From Lujinxingia vulgaris (GTDB lineage Bacteria > Myxococcota_A > Bradymonadia > Bradymonadales > Bradymonadaceae), in the NCBI RefSeq assembly GCF_007997015.1, contig NZ_VOSM01000009.1:143345-207344 (forward strand): DNA of 64,000 bases, given 5' to 3'. The notes beneath the pieces are model-generated. The model made no database searches, had not been told where the DNA came from, and saw nothing but the letters and a program-made list of their open reading frames with translations. Positions 45,788 through 54,886 of this stretch are shown in pieces (position 1 is the first letter of the stretch; each line of letters begins with the position of its first letter). The position numbers and the translations under genes are program-made.

Positions 45788-47547
45788 GCCTTCCTCTTCT
45801 TTTTGCTGATCACGGCCTTGAGACGCGCCATGTCCGTCGCGGTGAACTCGCGGGTTAAGAAGAGAGTGGCGAGCAGCGCCACCCCCATCGAGGCCATCTT
45901 AGCGACGACCATGGCCAGGTACACAATCTTGCCCTGGGTCTCGACCAGCTCCACGCCGAGCGGCACGGCCATATCGATGCCCCAGAGCACGCCGGCGGCC
46001 AGCAGCAGACGACCCAGGGTCGCCCAGGGCGGCGCGGCGCCAAAGGCCTTCCACAACCACCCCACGCTCAGCAGGCAGCCCAGCACCATCGCGATGGTGG
46101 TGGCAATCGCCGCCGACTGCATGTAATCGGTGGCCTGCAGCAAGAAGGGCGCCGCAAAATTCGCCGAGGCCTCGGCATGGGCCTGCGCCTGGGCCACCAC
46201 GCTCATCGCATCGCCGGAGGGGCTCACCGGCGCCACCGGCACAAGCCCGGCCATCGCCTCGGCGTGGGTGCGCGTCAAAAACACATAGTTGAGCACCGCG
46301 CTCAACCCCAGCGACGCCCCCATGATCACCACCGCCGCCAGCGGATGCCCCGAGCCGATGATCATGGTCGTGGCCACATAAAAGAGCGCAAAGAAGATGA
46401 TCGAGACGCTCAAGATCGAGAGCGCCACCGACGCCGCCTGATAATCCGCCGAGTAGAGCGCCCCGATGATCGAGTCGGCGTTAAACGCCAGCACCATCGC
46501 CACCGCCGCGATCAGCATCGAGCAGTAGCGCAGCGTGCTGCGCACATAGACCCGCGTCTGGTCGGTGTCTTCGCTGAAGGTCGACTGGCTGATCATCGGA
46601 AAGATCACAAAAGTCACCGCGATCACGCCCTGATAAGGGATGCGCGCCACGTTGAGCACCGCCCCGTAGAACCCGGCGAACTTGTTGCTCATCAGCGAGA
46701 AGAGCGACTCCATCCCGCTCAGATGCTCCGGCACCCCGGAGGCGATCGCCTTAAGCACGAAAAAATCCGCGCGCATCAAACCGTTGAGCGCAAACGTGTA
46801 GAGCATGATGAGCACGAGGTAGTTCAGCAGGCGTTTAAAGGCCTGACGGGTCTGCTCCTTATCAAGCCCCCCCGCCCCGACCCCGGCCGCGCGCCGCACC
46901 CGCTCTCGCCGCACAAGCCATACCCCGGCGACGGTGCAGATGATCCCGGCCGCCCCCACAAAGCCCGCGACCGCCCCGCCCACCCCGAAGCCCAGCAGCA
47001 CCAGACCCACGATCCCGAGCATCTTTAAGGTGGAAAACCCGAAGTCCAGGCTGGCCTGACGCGCGAACTCCTTGAGCCCGTTAAAGTAGCCCACAAAGAT
47101 CGCGTAGAAGGCATAAAAGAAGATGATCAGCGCCGAGAGCCGCAGGAGCGGCACCAGGGTCATGTCGTTAAAGCTGCCCGCGATCCAGGGGGCCCCCAGC
47201 GCGTAGAGCGCGGCTACCGGCACCCCCAGTATCAGCTGCATGCGCACGGCCATGTTGACAAGACGCCCGGCCTGGTCGGGCTGCTCGCTCACCAGCTTGC
47301 TCACCGCGTTGAGCGTGCCCGTGATCATCACCATGTTAATGAGCCCGATGGACTCGGTGATGATCTTAAAAACCCCAAAGGCCTCGGCGCTCCCCAGCAT
47401 GATAGGAAGCCCCAGCTGAATCACCGCGCTGGTCACCAGAAACCAGACCTTTGCAGCGGTGATGATCAAAAACCCCCGGCCGGCCTGCTTGACCGACGCC
47501 TCATCCATGGGCCGACCCTTCTCGGCCGCCGTCTCTTGCGCGCTCAT
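45784..47547 (-). CDS. MOP-superfamily flippase (polysaccharide or lipid-linked substrate)
   Basis: 587 residues with about 14 TM helices. The N-terminal helix GFLIITAAKVWFLVTSAVIQLGLPIMLG and pattern FGVFKIITESIGLINMVMITGTL resemble Wzx/MurJ-like MOP flippases. This family flips lipid-linked sugars across the inner membrane. No glycosyltransferases are adjacent, so the substrate is unknown. It is the first gene of a three-gene minus-strand unit (flippase, lipoprotein, unknown) and is divergent from the gene at 47655. Confidence 0.82.
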   Translation of the reverse strand: MSAQETAAEKGRPMDEASVKQAGRGFLIITAAKVWFLVTSAVIQLGLPIMLGSAEAFGVFKIITESIGLINMVMITGTLNAVSKLVSEQPDQAGRLVNMAVRMQLILGVPVAALYALGAPWIAGSFNDMTLVPLLRLSALIIFFYAFYAIFVGYFNGLKEFARQASLDFGFSTLKMLGIVGLVLLGFGVGGAVAGFVGAAGIICTVAGVWLVRRERVRRAAGVGAGGLDKEQTRQAFKRLLNYLVLIMLYTFALNGLMRADFFVLKAIASGVPEHLSGMESLFSLMSNKFAGFYGAVLNVARIPYQGVIAVTFVIFPMISQSTFSEDTDQTRVYVRSTLRYCSMLIAAVAMVLAFNADSIIGALYSADYQAASVALSILSVSIIFFALFYVATTMIIGSGHPLAAVVIMGASLGLSAVLNYVFLTRTHAEAMAGLVPVAPVSPSGDAMSVVAQAQAHAEASANFAAPFLLQATDYMQSAAIATTIAMVLGCLLSVGWLWKAFGAAPPWATLGRLLLAAGVLWGIDMAVPLGVELVETQGKIVYLAMVVAKMASMGVALLATLFLTREFTATDMARLKAVISKKKRKA

Positions 47548-47654
47548 TTCGCCTCGTATCTTCAGTCGATCGACAGGTGCGGTTGTGGCATAAAACCGGC
47601 TCGTGTCAACAATGCTGGCTCACGCACCGTTACCACCGAAGCCTCACCCCAGGG

Positions 47655-48260
47655 ATGTCTGCTATGCTCCGACACATCGCCGCGTTTGCTTTTTTTCTCA
47701 TGATGAGTCTGGGGGGCCTCTTCAGCGTCCACGCTCAGGACGTGCCCGCGCCGCAAGCCTCGCCAGCCGAGCAGCCGGCCGCTGAGCCGGAAGCTGCCGC
47801 CGAACAGGGCGCGACCGCCGCCCCGGACGCCCACGCGCAGCAAGACGCGGTCGAAGAACCTGCCGAAGAACCCACGTCGACCTTCTTCGACGCCAACCAC
47901 CGCCAGCGCATCTATGAGCAGGGCCGCTTAAGCCACACCCGCGCTGCCCTCTACTCGCTCCTGCTTCCCGGGCTGGGCAACTTCTACGTGGAGCAGTACA
48001 TGCTGGGCACCGTGGCGATGTCGCTGACGGTCTTTGCCGCCATCTTCATCGCCTACGGCCTCGGGCTCTCGCGCGGTGACCTTGTGGGGCTGGGCGCCGG
48101 AGTGGCGGGCGTGGCCTACGGCGGAGGGCTCATCACGAGTTACCAGGGCGTGCGCCGCTACAACCTCCAACTCCAGCAGAGCCTGCAGCTCGACCGCGCC
48201 GCCGCCCAAACTCCGAGCGCCCCGCGCACCTGGGGCTTAAGCCTGAGCGTGAATTTTTAA
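47655..48260 (+). CDS. Exported small membrane protein
   Basis: 201 residues from ATG 47655 (ATG 47664 is also possible). A signal peptide (cleavage after SVHAQ) is followed by an Ala/Glu/Pro-rich linker and a hydrophobic domain with ALYSLLLPGLGNFYVEQY, a pattern shared with TM2/DUF5683-type proteins. Two TM helices follow and the end is GLSLSVNF. Function unknown. It is convergent with dnaX, 48 bases apart, with no clear terminator between. Confidence 0.68.
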   Translation: MSAMLRHIAAFAFFLMMSLGGLFSVHAQDVPAPQASPAEQPAAEPEAAAEQGATAAPDAHAQQDAVEEPAEEPTSTFFDANHRQRIYEQGRLSHTRAALYSLLLPGLGNFYVEQYMLGTVAMSLTVFAAIFIAYGLGLSRGDLVGLGAGVAGVAYGGGLITSYQGVRRYNLQLQQSLQLDRAAAQTPSAPRTWGLSLSVNF

Positions 48261-48308
48261 ATGTTCTAAGCCAGGAGAGCCGGCCACCGCCTCGCCAGGG
48301 CCAGCCCC

Positions 48309-50612
48309 TCACTCGTCAAAGAGTTTGACGCTCACGCGCACATCCTCCGCCCCGAAGAGCTTCTGGGCCTCGGCCACCACCGGATCAGTGCGCACCTCCT
48401 CGACGAGCTCGGCGCGCCGACGGCGGATATCCTCCTCGCGCTCCTCAGCCAGGTTGGTCACCCCGCGCGCGGCCTCCTCGTCGATCTTCTCCATCACCAG
48501 GCGCCAATCCGCCCCGAAGATGCGTTTCACCGCGTCTTCGATGGTCTTCTTGCGGGCGTCCTCCTGGGCGATGTCGGCAAACGCCTCGGTGAAGTTGAGG
48601 CGAACCTCCCCCTCCTCAAAACGCTGCACGTAGGCGTACTCACAGGCCGCCGCCACCGGCGCGTTGCTCTGGCGCACAAACTCCACGACCGCCTTCCAGC
48701 GCTGCTCGGGGGTTTTCAGCGCGGCGGCGTCGGGGACCTCAAGGGCGTCGACGTCGGCTTTGATGAGACGCTCGGGGATCTGGGGCTTCGGAGGAGCGAG
48801 GGTGGCGGTGGCGAGATCGGAGTCGGTCTGGGGCTCGGGCGCGATCTCGATCTCGGGCGCGTTCTCGACCTCCGGCTGACCCTCGGTCACCTCCGAAACC
48901 TCACCCTCGGTCACCTCCGAAACCTCACCCTCGGTCACCTCCGAAACCTCACCCTCGGTCACCTCCGAAACCTCACCCTCGGTCACCTCCGAAACCTCAC
49001 CCTCGGTCACCTCCGAAACCTCACCCTCGGTCACCTCCGAAACCTCACCCTCGGTCACCTCCGAAGCATGACCCCCGGTCACCTCCGCAACCTCACCCCC
49101 GGTCACCTCCGAAACCTGACCCTCGGTCACCTCCGAAGCATGACCCCCGGTCACCTCCGAAACCTGACCCTCGGTCACCTCCGAAACATGACCCTCGGTC
49201 ACTTCCTGACCCTCGGTCACCTGACCCTCGGTCACCTCCGAAACCTGACCCTCGGTCACCTCCGAAGCATGACCCTCGGTCACTTCCTGACCCTCGGTCA
49301 CCACCGAAGCATGACCCTCGGTCACCTCCGAAACATGACCCTCGGTCGCGGGCGCGACCTCACTCAGAGTTTTTTTTTCCGCTGGCGAGGGAGCGGGCGC
49401 CGGTGCAGCAGCGACCACGCGCGGTGCCGGGCGCTCCGGCCACTCGATCTCCCCGCCGATATCGTCCGAGAGCGCCTCTTCCAGAAGACCGAGACGATCG
49501 ACGAGCAGGTCGAGACCGACCATCGGCTCCAGCGCGGCCAGGCGCACCAGCGTCATCTCAAAGATCAGCCGCGGGTAAGGAGAGCGGTGCATCTTCTGGG
49601 CGCCCTCCACCATCACGCTGAAGCAGCGGTGCAAGAGCTCCTGGGGCTGGCCCGCGATCTGGCGACGGGCGACCTCCAGCTCACTCTCGGTCAGCTCGGT
49701 CACAAGCTCCGGATCTTTGACGACCGAGGTCACCATCAGATCGCGAAAATGCGTGACCAGCTCCGAGGCAAACTGCTGCATGTCGTAGCCGTAGCGGTTG
49801 ACCTCATCGACCACCACCAGCGCGCGCTCGGCATCATGGCTGAGCACCGCCTCCGAAAGATCGAAGAGGTGGCGGCGGTTGGCCACACCCAGCACCTCGG
49901 CGATCTCCGACTCTTTGATGGTCTTGCCGCTGAAGCTGATGATCTGGTCGAGCAGGCTCAAGGCATCGCGCATGCCGCCGGCCGCCTGACGGGCCACGAT
50001 CTGCAGCGCGGCCCGCTCCGCGTCGATGCCCTCCTCGCGGCAGAGGTGCTCGAGATGCTCGACGATGTCGTTCTGCCCGATGCGTTTGAAGTCAAAACGC
50101 TGGCAGCGGCTCAAGATCGTCACCGGGATCTTCTGCGGCTCGGTCGTCGCGAAAATAAAGCGCGCATGATCCGGCGGCTCCTCCAGGGTCTTCAACAGCG
50201 CGTTGAAGGCCTCGGTGGTGAGCATGTGCACTTCGTCGATGATGTAGATCTTGTTGCGATCGCGACTCGGCGCATAGCGAACCCCCTCGCGCAGCTCGCG
50301 GATCTCGTTGATGCCGCGGTTCGACGCGCCGTCGATCTCAAAGACGTCGACCGACTGCCCCTTCGATATCTCCAGACACGACGCGCACTTATAACAGGGC
50401 GTGGACGTCGGCCCCTGCTCGCAGTTGAGCGCCTTGGCCAGAATGCGCGCAGTCGAGGTCTTACCCACCCCGCGCGCCCCGCAGAACAGATAGGCGTGGT
50501 GCACCCGGTTCTGCTCAATGGCGTTCTTGAGCGTGCGGGCGACATGGCCCTGGCCTACGACCTGTTCAAAATGCTCGGGGCGCCACTTCCTGGCCAACAC
50601 CTTGTACGACAT
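48309..50612 (-). CDS. dnaX: DNA polymerase III gamma/tau subunit with repeat-expanded linker
   Basis: 767 residues from ATG 50612 ([12 protein letters not shown], the conserved DnaX start; an earlier start adds 30 unlikely residues). Walker A GARGVGKT (45-52), zinc-module Cys64/73/76/79, and IIDEVHM (Asp126-Glu127) form the clamp-loader ATPase core. The C-terminal part (about 620-767) is the tau-type region that contacts the polymerase. Between them lies a Glu/Val/Thr/Gly-rich linker with about 20 VTEG or VTGG repeats (48877-49345), far longer and more regular than usual. The protein loads the sliding clamp and links it to polymerase III. No ybaB or recR follows. Confidence 0.92.
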   Translation of the reverse strand: MSYKVLARKWRPEHFEQVVGQGHVARTLKNAIEQNRVHHAYLFCGARGVGKTSTARILAKALNCEQGPTSTPCYKCASCLEISKGQSVDVFEIDGASNRGINEIRELREGVRYAPSRDRNKIYIIDEVHMLTTEAFNALLKTLEEPPDHARFIFATTEPQKIPVTILSRCQRFDFKRIGQNDIVEHLEHLCREEGIDAERAALQIVARQAAGGMRDALSLLDQIISFSGKTIKESEIAEVLGVANRRHLFDLSEAVLSHDAERALVVVDEVNRYGYDMQQFASELVTHFRDLMVTSVVKDPELVTELTESELEVARRQIAGQPQELLHRCFSVMVEGAQKMHRSPYPRLIFEMTLVRLAALEPMVGLDLLVDRLGLLEEALSDDIGGEIEWPERPAPRVVAAAPAPAPSPAEKKTLSEVAPATEGHVSEVTEGHASVVTEGQEVTEGHASEVTEGQVSEVTEGQVTEGQEVTEGHVSEVTEGQVSEVTGGHASEVTEGQVSEVTGGEVAEVTGGHASEVTEGEVSEVTEGEVSEVTEGEVSEVTEGEVSEVTEGEVSEVTEGEVSEVTEGEVSEVTEGQPEVENAPEIEIAPEPQTDSDLATATLAPPKPQIPERLIKADVDALEVPDAAALKTPEQRWKAVVEFVRQSNAPVAAACEYAYVQRFEEGEVRLNFTEAFADIAQEDARKKTIEDAVKRIFGADWRLVMEKIDEEAARGVTNLAEEREEDIRRRRAELVEEVRTDPVVAEAQKLFGAEDVRVSVKLFDE
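48877..49345 (-). repeat. 24-bp in-frame repeat array inside dnaX
   Basis: About 20 units of a basic 24-bp (8-codon) repeat encode [12 protein letters not shown] blocks. The eight units nearest 48.88-49.06 kb are nearly identical; the others vary (GH, GQ, GG forms, some shorter). Each unit carries CCCTCGGTCAC; several carry the full GACCCTCGGTC palindrome also found between genes at 39.7 and 43.3 kb. Confidence 0.92.
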
Positions 50613-50739
50613 CGACTTCCCTACGCCTGAAGGTTCCTCGGGTGCCCGCGCAGACCGCCCGCCCGGCACACCGGCCTGTGTTCTACTGCACTCATCGCTC
50701 AAAAAAAAGGCGGCTCCTCACCGCGACTTCCCCTGGCCC

Positions 50740-50785
50740 CAAAAATCAAAACGCCGCCCGGCGGGGTTCGTCCCCGGGGCGGCGT
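50740..50785 (-). terminator. Rho-independent terminator for the PLD/lamin-tail gene
   Basis: On the minus strand the ACGCCGCC / GGCGGCGT stem is extended by a CCCCGG/CCGGGG-type inner pairing and followed by TTTTGATTTTT. It lies about 85 bases after the stop of the PLD-family gene at 50870 and ends that operon. Between 50613 and 50869 I see no gene. Confidence 0.8.
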
Positions 50786-50869
50786 CCTGTAAGGCTCCAC
50801 ACACATCAATCAGTTGCAGCGGGAGAGGGCCGGATAGCCCCCCAATCAGGCATCAACACTCCCAAACAA

Positions 50870-52795
50870 TCACTGTGAATTGGGCTCGCCAGGAGTAGCG
50901 ATGATAAAGCTGCGGAACGCCTCGTTGACGTTTTCCCCGCCTTCGCTGGCCGCGCACTGCTTCCAGCTCGAGCGGACATCGCCATCACCCACGGTGCCAT
51001 CGGCACCGATGATGCGCTCCATCGAGTAGTTTGTATCACCTTCTCGCCCGCCGAAATAGGCCGGAGATCCATCGCCGGCACGATCGATGACCACCTGACG
51101 CGTGTTGCGAAGCTCCAGCTGCATCGAGCCGTTCTTGAGGTTGAGGCGACGGAAGCGCGGATCGTTGGCCGTGTTCAGCACAAAATCCGGGTTCGTAAAC
51201 GCATGCTCCCCACGCTGCGGATCACGCTCGGAGAGCGGCACCGTATTGTGATCGAGCACCAGGAAGTGCTCGCCGGGATCGATGACGCTACCCGGCGTAA
51301 AGCCCATGATCACGTCCTGACCGTTGCTCAGCGTCCACATCGAGAGGTTAATCGGCTTGTCGGTGGTGTTGTACAGCTCCACGAACTGGTCGTTGGTCAC
51401 CCGACGACGGCAGTCCAGATCGTTACCCCCACCGCAGTTATGGTCGGAGGGATCGCGCTCACCGTTCCACCCGTCGAAATGCACTTCGCTGATGACCACG
51501 TCGCCCTGCTCAACCTCATCGTCGCAGGTCAGCTCCTCGTTATCCTTCATCAACAGGCACATCGCCGAGGAGATGTCCTTGCCGTTGTCCCAGATGTTGT
51601 AGAACTCCTCCAGGTACTGGTTGGTGATGCGCTCACCGCGAAGAATGATGAGGATCTCATCGTTGGAGATGGTCGCCGCAGACGACCAGTTGAAGCTCCC
51701 CGAGATCACCCGCGCGTTGGGCGTGCCCGCATCCAAAATCATCGTCTTGGCGTGCAGACGACCGCCACCGGCCTGGTAATCGCCGGGAAGCCCGGAGTTC
51801 TCATTACCATCGAGGCGCATCGGGATGCCGTTGGCCGCCAGGCGATAGCCCTGGTGGTACTGCCCGTTACCGTGAAGCTGCGAGCGGTCCAACACGCCGA
51901 CCACGCCTTTGGGGCGCTCCAGCGGCGGCAGATCATCAAAACCGTTGGCGGCGTTAAACTCCTCAAACTCCCGCTGACGCGCGATGAACTCGCTGGCCAC
52001 CTGATCTTTCGTAAACGCGAAGATCGTGAAGTAGATCGAGGTATCGACGTTCTTAAGCTCCTCCAGGATCTTACCCATCGCGTCATCTTGCGGCGAGAAG
52101 TAAACCTCAACCTCGGTATCCCCGATCTGGAAGCGGTTGGGGAGCGTGGTGGGGTGCTTGGCCGCCGAGAAACGCCCGGCGAACATCTGCTCGAACTCCG
52201 CCGTGTAGAGATCGGCGTGCTCGTCGTTGTCGATCCACAGCCAGTTGTTGTTGTTGTAGGTGAACTCCGAGTTGGAGATGTTGCCGGTACCCACAAACAC
52301 AAAGCGGTCATCAATCACGAAGAACTTATCGTGCATGATGTGGAACTGGTTGCCGGTCTGAATCGGCACCTTGTGCTGCTCCATAATGTCGTAGCCATAC
52401 GACCCACGGCTGTACTCGCCGGCATCGGCCACAAGGCGCACGCGCACCCCGCGGTAATGGGCGCGCACCAGCGCGTCGACGATGTTCTGCTTGTTAAAGC
52501 CGTACACCGCCGCATCCACCGAGACGCGCGCCGCGTCGATGCGCTCGGTGATGAACTCGCTGGGCTTGCGGTTGAACTCGCTGCCGCGCGTAAAGCCCGG
52601 CGAGTTAAAGAAGACCTCGACCCGCGGGGTCTCCAGCGTCTCCAGATCGCCCGGGTCGTCGAGGCCGCAGGCCGCGCTGCTCAACACCACCGCCAGCAGA
52701 AGCAGGCCGCGGGTCAGAAGGTGCAATGGCGAGGTCGTCATCGTGCGCTCCGGCGCTGTGATTTGCTGATTGTTCATCGTCATCTCTCGCATCAC
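50870..52795 (-). CDS. PLD-superfamily lipoprotein with C-terminal lamin-tail domain
   Basis: 641 residues (GTG 52795 or the ATG one codon later; overlaps the upstream stop). A signal peptide ends in lipobox SAAC (Cys43). Two intact HKD motifs follow: His155-x-Lys157-x4-Asp162 (HDKFFVID) and His348-x-Lys350-x4-Asp355 (HAKTMILD), each with the GTGN/GSFN partner. From about 435 a lamin-tail domain (VVISEVHFDGW, then QFVELYNTTDKPINLSMWTL) leads to a cysteine-containing end. The PLD family includes phospholipases and nucleases; the lamin-tail combination favours a secreted nuclease-like enzyme held at the envelope. That last step is inference. Confidence 0.85.
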   Translation of the reverse strand: MMREMTMNNQQITAPERTMTTSPLHLLTRGLLLLAVVLSSAACGLDDPGDLETLETPRVEVFFNSPGFTRGSEFNRKPSEFITERIDAARVSVDAAVYGFNKQNIVDALVRAHYRGVRVRLVADAGEYSRGSYGYDIMEQHKVPIQTGNQFHIMHDKFFVIDDRFVFVGTGNISNSEFTYNNNNWLWIDNDEHADLYTAEFEQMFAGRFSAAKHPTTLPNRFQIGDTEVEVYFSPQDDAMGKILEELKNVDTSIYFTIFAFTKDQVASEFIARQREFEEFNAANGFDDLPPLERPKGVVGVLDRSQLHGNGQYHQGYRLAANGIPMRLDGNENSGLPGDYQAGGGRLHAKTMILDAGTPNARVISGSFNWSSAATISNDEILIILRGERITNQYLEEFYNIWDNGKDISSAMCLLMKDNEELTCDDEVEQGDVVISEVHFDGWNGERDPSDHNCGGGNDLDCRRRVTNDQFVELYNTTDKPINLSMWTLSNGQDVIMGFTPGSVIDPGEHFLVLDHNTVPLSERDPQRGEHAFTNPDFVLNTANDPRFRRLNLKNGSMQLELRNTRQVVIDRAGDGSPAYFGGREGDTNYSMERIIGADGTVGDGDVRSSWKQCAASEGGENVNEAFRSFIIATPGEPNSQ

Positions 52796-54090
52796 TGAGC
52801 CTCACTCCAGACTGACTCCCAGGCCTGCACGAAGGGATCGACCGCCTCGTTCTCGGAGGTGCCGTCTTCCAGAATCTCCCACATCGCGCCGTCCACAAAG
52901 GTGTCGGAGGGGTAGATGCGGACTTCGTCGTTGGGCACCCGCGTGATCACGTCCATCGGCGCGCCCTGCCACAGCTTGTGGCTGAGCATCTGCACCAGAC
53001 GCGGCTGGCGGCGACCCTGCACATCGCGCTCGGAGTCGTACACGATGAAGGTGGGCAGAAGCCCCATCGACGCCGGTGCGCGCACCACGTCGAGATCGGC
53101 GAGCTCGCTGTCCACCGAACTCCCCTGGGTCGAGCCGACCATCACGCGCACATCAAAGCCGTTGTCCTGCTTGTAGCGCAGGGCGTTGATCAGATCGCGG
53201 TTCTGCAGATCTTCGGTCATCACCCACACCGAGCCCTTGGCGCGGTAGATCTCGTCGATGACGTTTTTGACCAGACGCTCTTGCGGGTTGAAGCGCACGC
53301 GCATCTGCCCGCGGTTGGTGTTACGCAGCGTCACGTTCTGGGTGATCGACTTCAAAGGCCCGTTGTACACGCTGAGCGTGGTCGAGAAGACCCCGGCGTG
53401 CATCTGGTTGAACTCGCGGCGGAAGCTACGCGCCAGATCTTCGCTCATCGCCCGGAAGGCGAGCCACAGGGGCTGCTCATCGGTCAGCGGCGCGGTGATG
53501 TTCCAGACCGTGGTCGTATCAATCACCACGAAGCTGTGCGTCATCACGTTGAAGCTGTCGGGGCGGTTGACCAGGTTCTCGTTGTTGCCCTGACCACCGG
53601 CCGACGTGCACTGGATGTAGTCGCCAGAGGAGTTGGTCTGGCAGAACTCCAGCACCGTGGTCAGCGTGGGATCGGGAAGATACGAGAGCGGCCCGTCACC
53701 GAGCACCGAGTCGATCTCGCCATTGGCGAGCAGGGTGCTGATGCCGCTGACCGAGGCGCTGCCCTCATCGCTGACAAGGCGCACCTCCACGCCGCGCGCG
53801 GCGGCCTCTTCCAGCGCCTCGACCACCTCGCCATCTTCGAGCGCCCCGAAGGCCGCCTCGATCTGCTCGGTGGCGCCGTTGATATCGGCGACCATGCGGC
53901 TGCGCACGGCCTCCTGAGTTTGCTGCTCGCCGACGTAGAAATCGACGTTGGTGAGCCAGCCTTCAAAATCTTCGTCCTGCGCCTGCACCTCCCCCACCCA
54001 ATGGGTGGAGGTTGCCGGGAGCGCAAGCGCGAGCAGCGCGATGAGCGCCGCCTTACGAAAGGGGTTCGTCGTCATGGTTGCTCTCATCAC
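52792..54090 (-). CDS. Degenerate PLD-fold paralogue, probably catalytically inactive
   Basis: 432 residues with a signal peptide (cleavage after EVQAQ). It follows the PLD fold but the catalytic motifs are broken: the first site reads THSFVVID (Lys lost, spacing kept) and the second region reads LPTFIVYDSE with no His/Lys. The helix-sheet frame (SRMVADINGATEQIEAAFGAL, GVEVRLVSDEG) is kept. It is co-translated with the active PLD gene (4-base overlap at each end of the pair), so it probably forms a heterodimer with the active partner, serving as a structural or substrate-binding half. Confidence 0.78.
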   Translation of the reverse strand: MMRATMTTNPFRKAALIALLALALPATSTHWVGEVQAQDEDFEGWLTNVDFYVGEQQTQEAVRSRMVADINGATEQIEAAFGALEDGEVVEALEEAAARGVEVRLVSDEGSASVSGISTLLANGEIDSVLGDGPLSYLPDPTLTTVLEFCQTNSSGDYIQCTSAGGQGNNENLVNRPDSFNVMTHSFVVIDTTTVWNITAPLTDEQPLWLAFRAMSEDLARSFRREFNQMHAGVFSTTLSVYNGPLKSITQNVTLRNTNRGQMRVRFNPQERLVKNVIDEIYRAKGSVWVMTEDLQNRDLINALRYKQDNGFDVRVMVGSTQGSSVDSELADLDVVRAPASMGLLPTFIVYDSERDVQGRRQPRLVQMLSHKLWQGAPMDVITRVPNDEVRIYPSDTFVDGAMWEILEDGTSENEAVDPFVQAWESVWSEAQ

Positions 54091-54815
54091 TCAAAGCCCC
54101 CGCTGGTGGTGCTGCCGGAGTAGTCGGCGCTGTTGGCGGCGCCCGGGCTGGCCATGGTGTGCTGGCGCCAACCTTCGGCGATCTCGCGATCGCCGCCGGT
54201 GCCCATCACATCATCAATGTTCGCCGTCCAGGCGCGGTCCTGGTTGCCGCGGTTGCCAAAGAGCACCTGGGTGCGCTCCATCGAACGCGTGGTCACCAGG
54301 TCGTAGCTCCCCGCGAAGATATGCTCTTCGCGCGAGCCGCCCGAATCCATCAGGCGGCGGTCTGCATCGCGCAGGCCTACATAGACCGAGCGCTTACCCA
54401 GCCGAAGCTCCTCGACGATGATGTCGGCATCCTGGCCGAACGCCCCGTCGGGCTTGGCCGCGATGACCACAAACTCGTTGGGGAGGATCGGCTCGGCCAT
54501 CTCCGGAAGTCGGAAGCTGTACTCGTAGTCGCCGCCGATCTCCACGTTCCAGCGGCTCACGTTGACCGGCCGCGGGTTCTTGTTGAGCAGCTCAATAAAG
54601 ACGTCGTCAGGGTCGTAGACCCCATCATCGGAGACACTGCCAGCCCACCCGATCTCGTTGACGAGCATCGCTCCACGCTCGCCGGTGGTGGGCTCATTGT
54701 CGGTCTCCCAGCGGTAGAGCACCTGCTCCTCGGAGGTGCCCGGGTCGGTGGTGTCCACACACCCGACGCCGGTCGCCACCAGCAGGCCCATCGCTGTGTA
54801 CCATCGCGCTCTCAT
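54087..54815 (-). CDS. Lamin-tail domain lipoprotein
   Basis: 242 residues from ATG 54815 (MRARWYTAMGLLVATGVGC; lipobox VGC). A lamin-tail domain occupies about 50-150: GAMLVNEIGWAGS, then DVFIELLNKNPRPVNVSRWNVEI and LPNEFVVIAAKPDG. Such domains bind protein or DNA and are often attached to secreted nucleases. The stop overlaps the start of the degenerate PLD gene by 4 bases. In this locus it could be a substrate- or matrix-binding subunit. Confidence 0.8.
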   Translation of the reverse strand: MRARWYTAMGLLVATGVGCVDTTDPGTSEEQVLYRWETDNEPTTGERGAMLVNEIGWAGSVSDDGVYDPDDVFIELLNKNPRPVNVSRWNVEIGGDYEYSFRLPEMAEPILPNEFVVIAAKPDGAFGQDADIIVEELRLGKRSVYVGLRDADRRLMDSGGSREEHIFAGSYDLVTTRSMERTQVLFGNRGNQDRAWTANIDDVMGTGGDREIAEGWRQHTMASPGAANSADYSGSTTSGGFE

Positions 54816-54886
54816 CTTATCTCCTGGGCGCAAAGTAGTTGCGCCGCACACGTAACCTTGAGCTTCGTCGTCGCTTCGCCGCCGTC

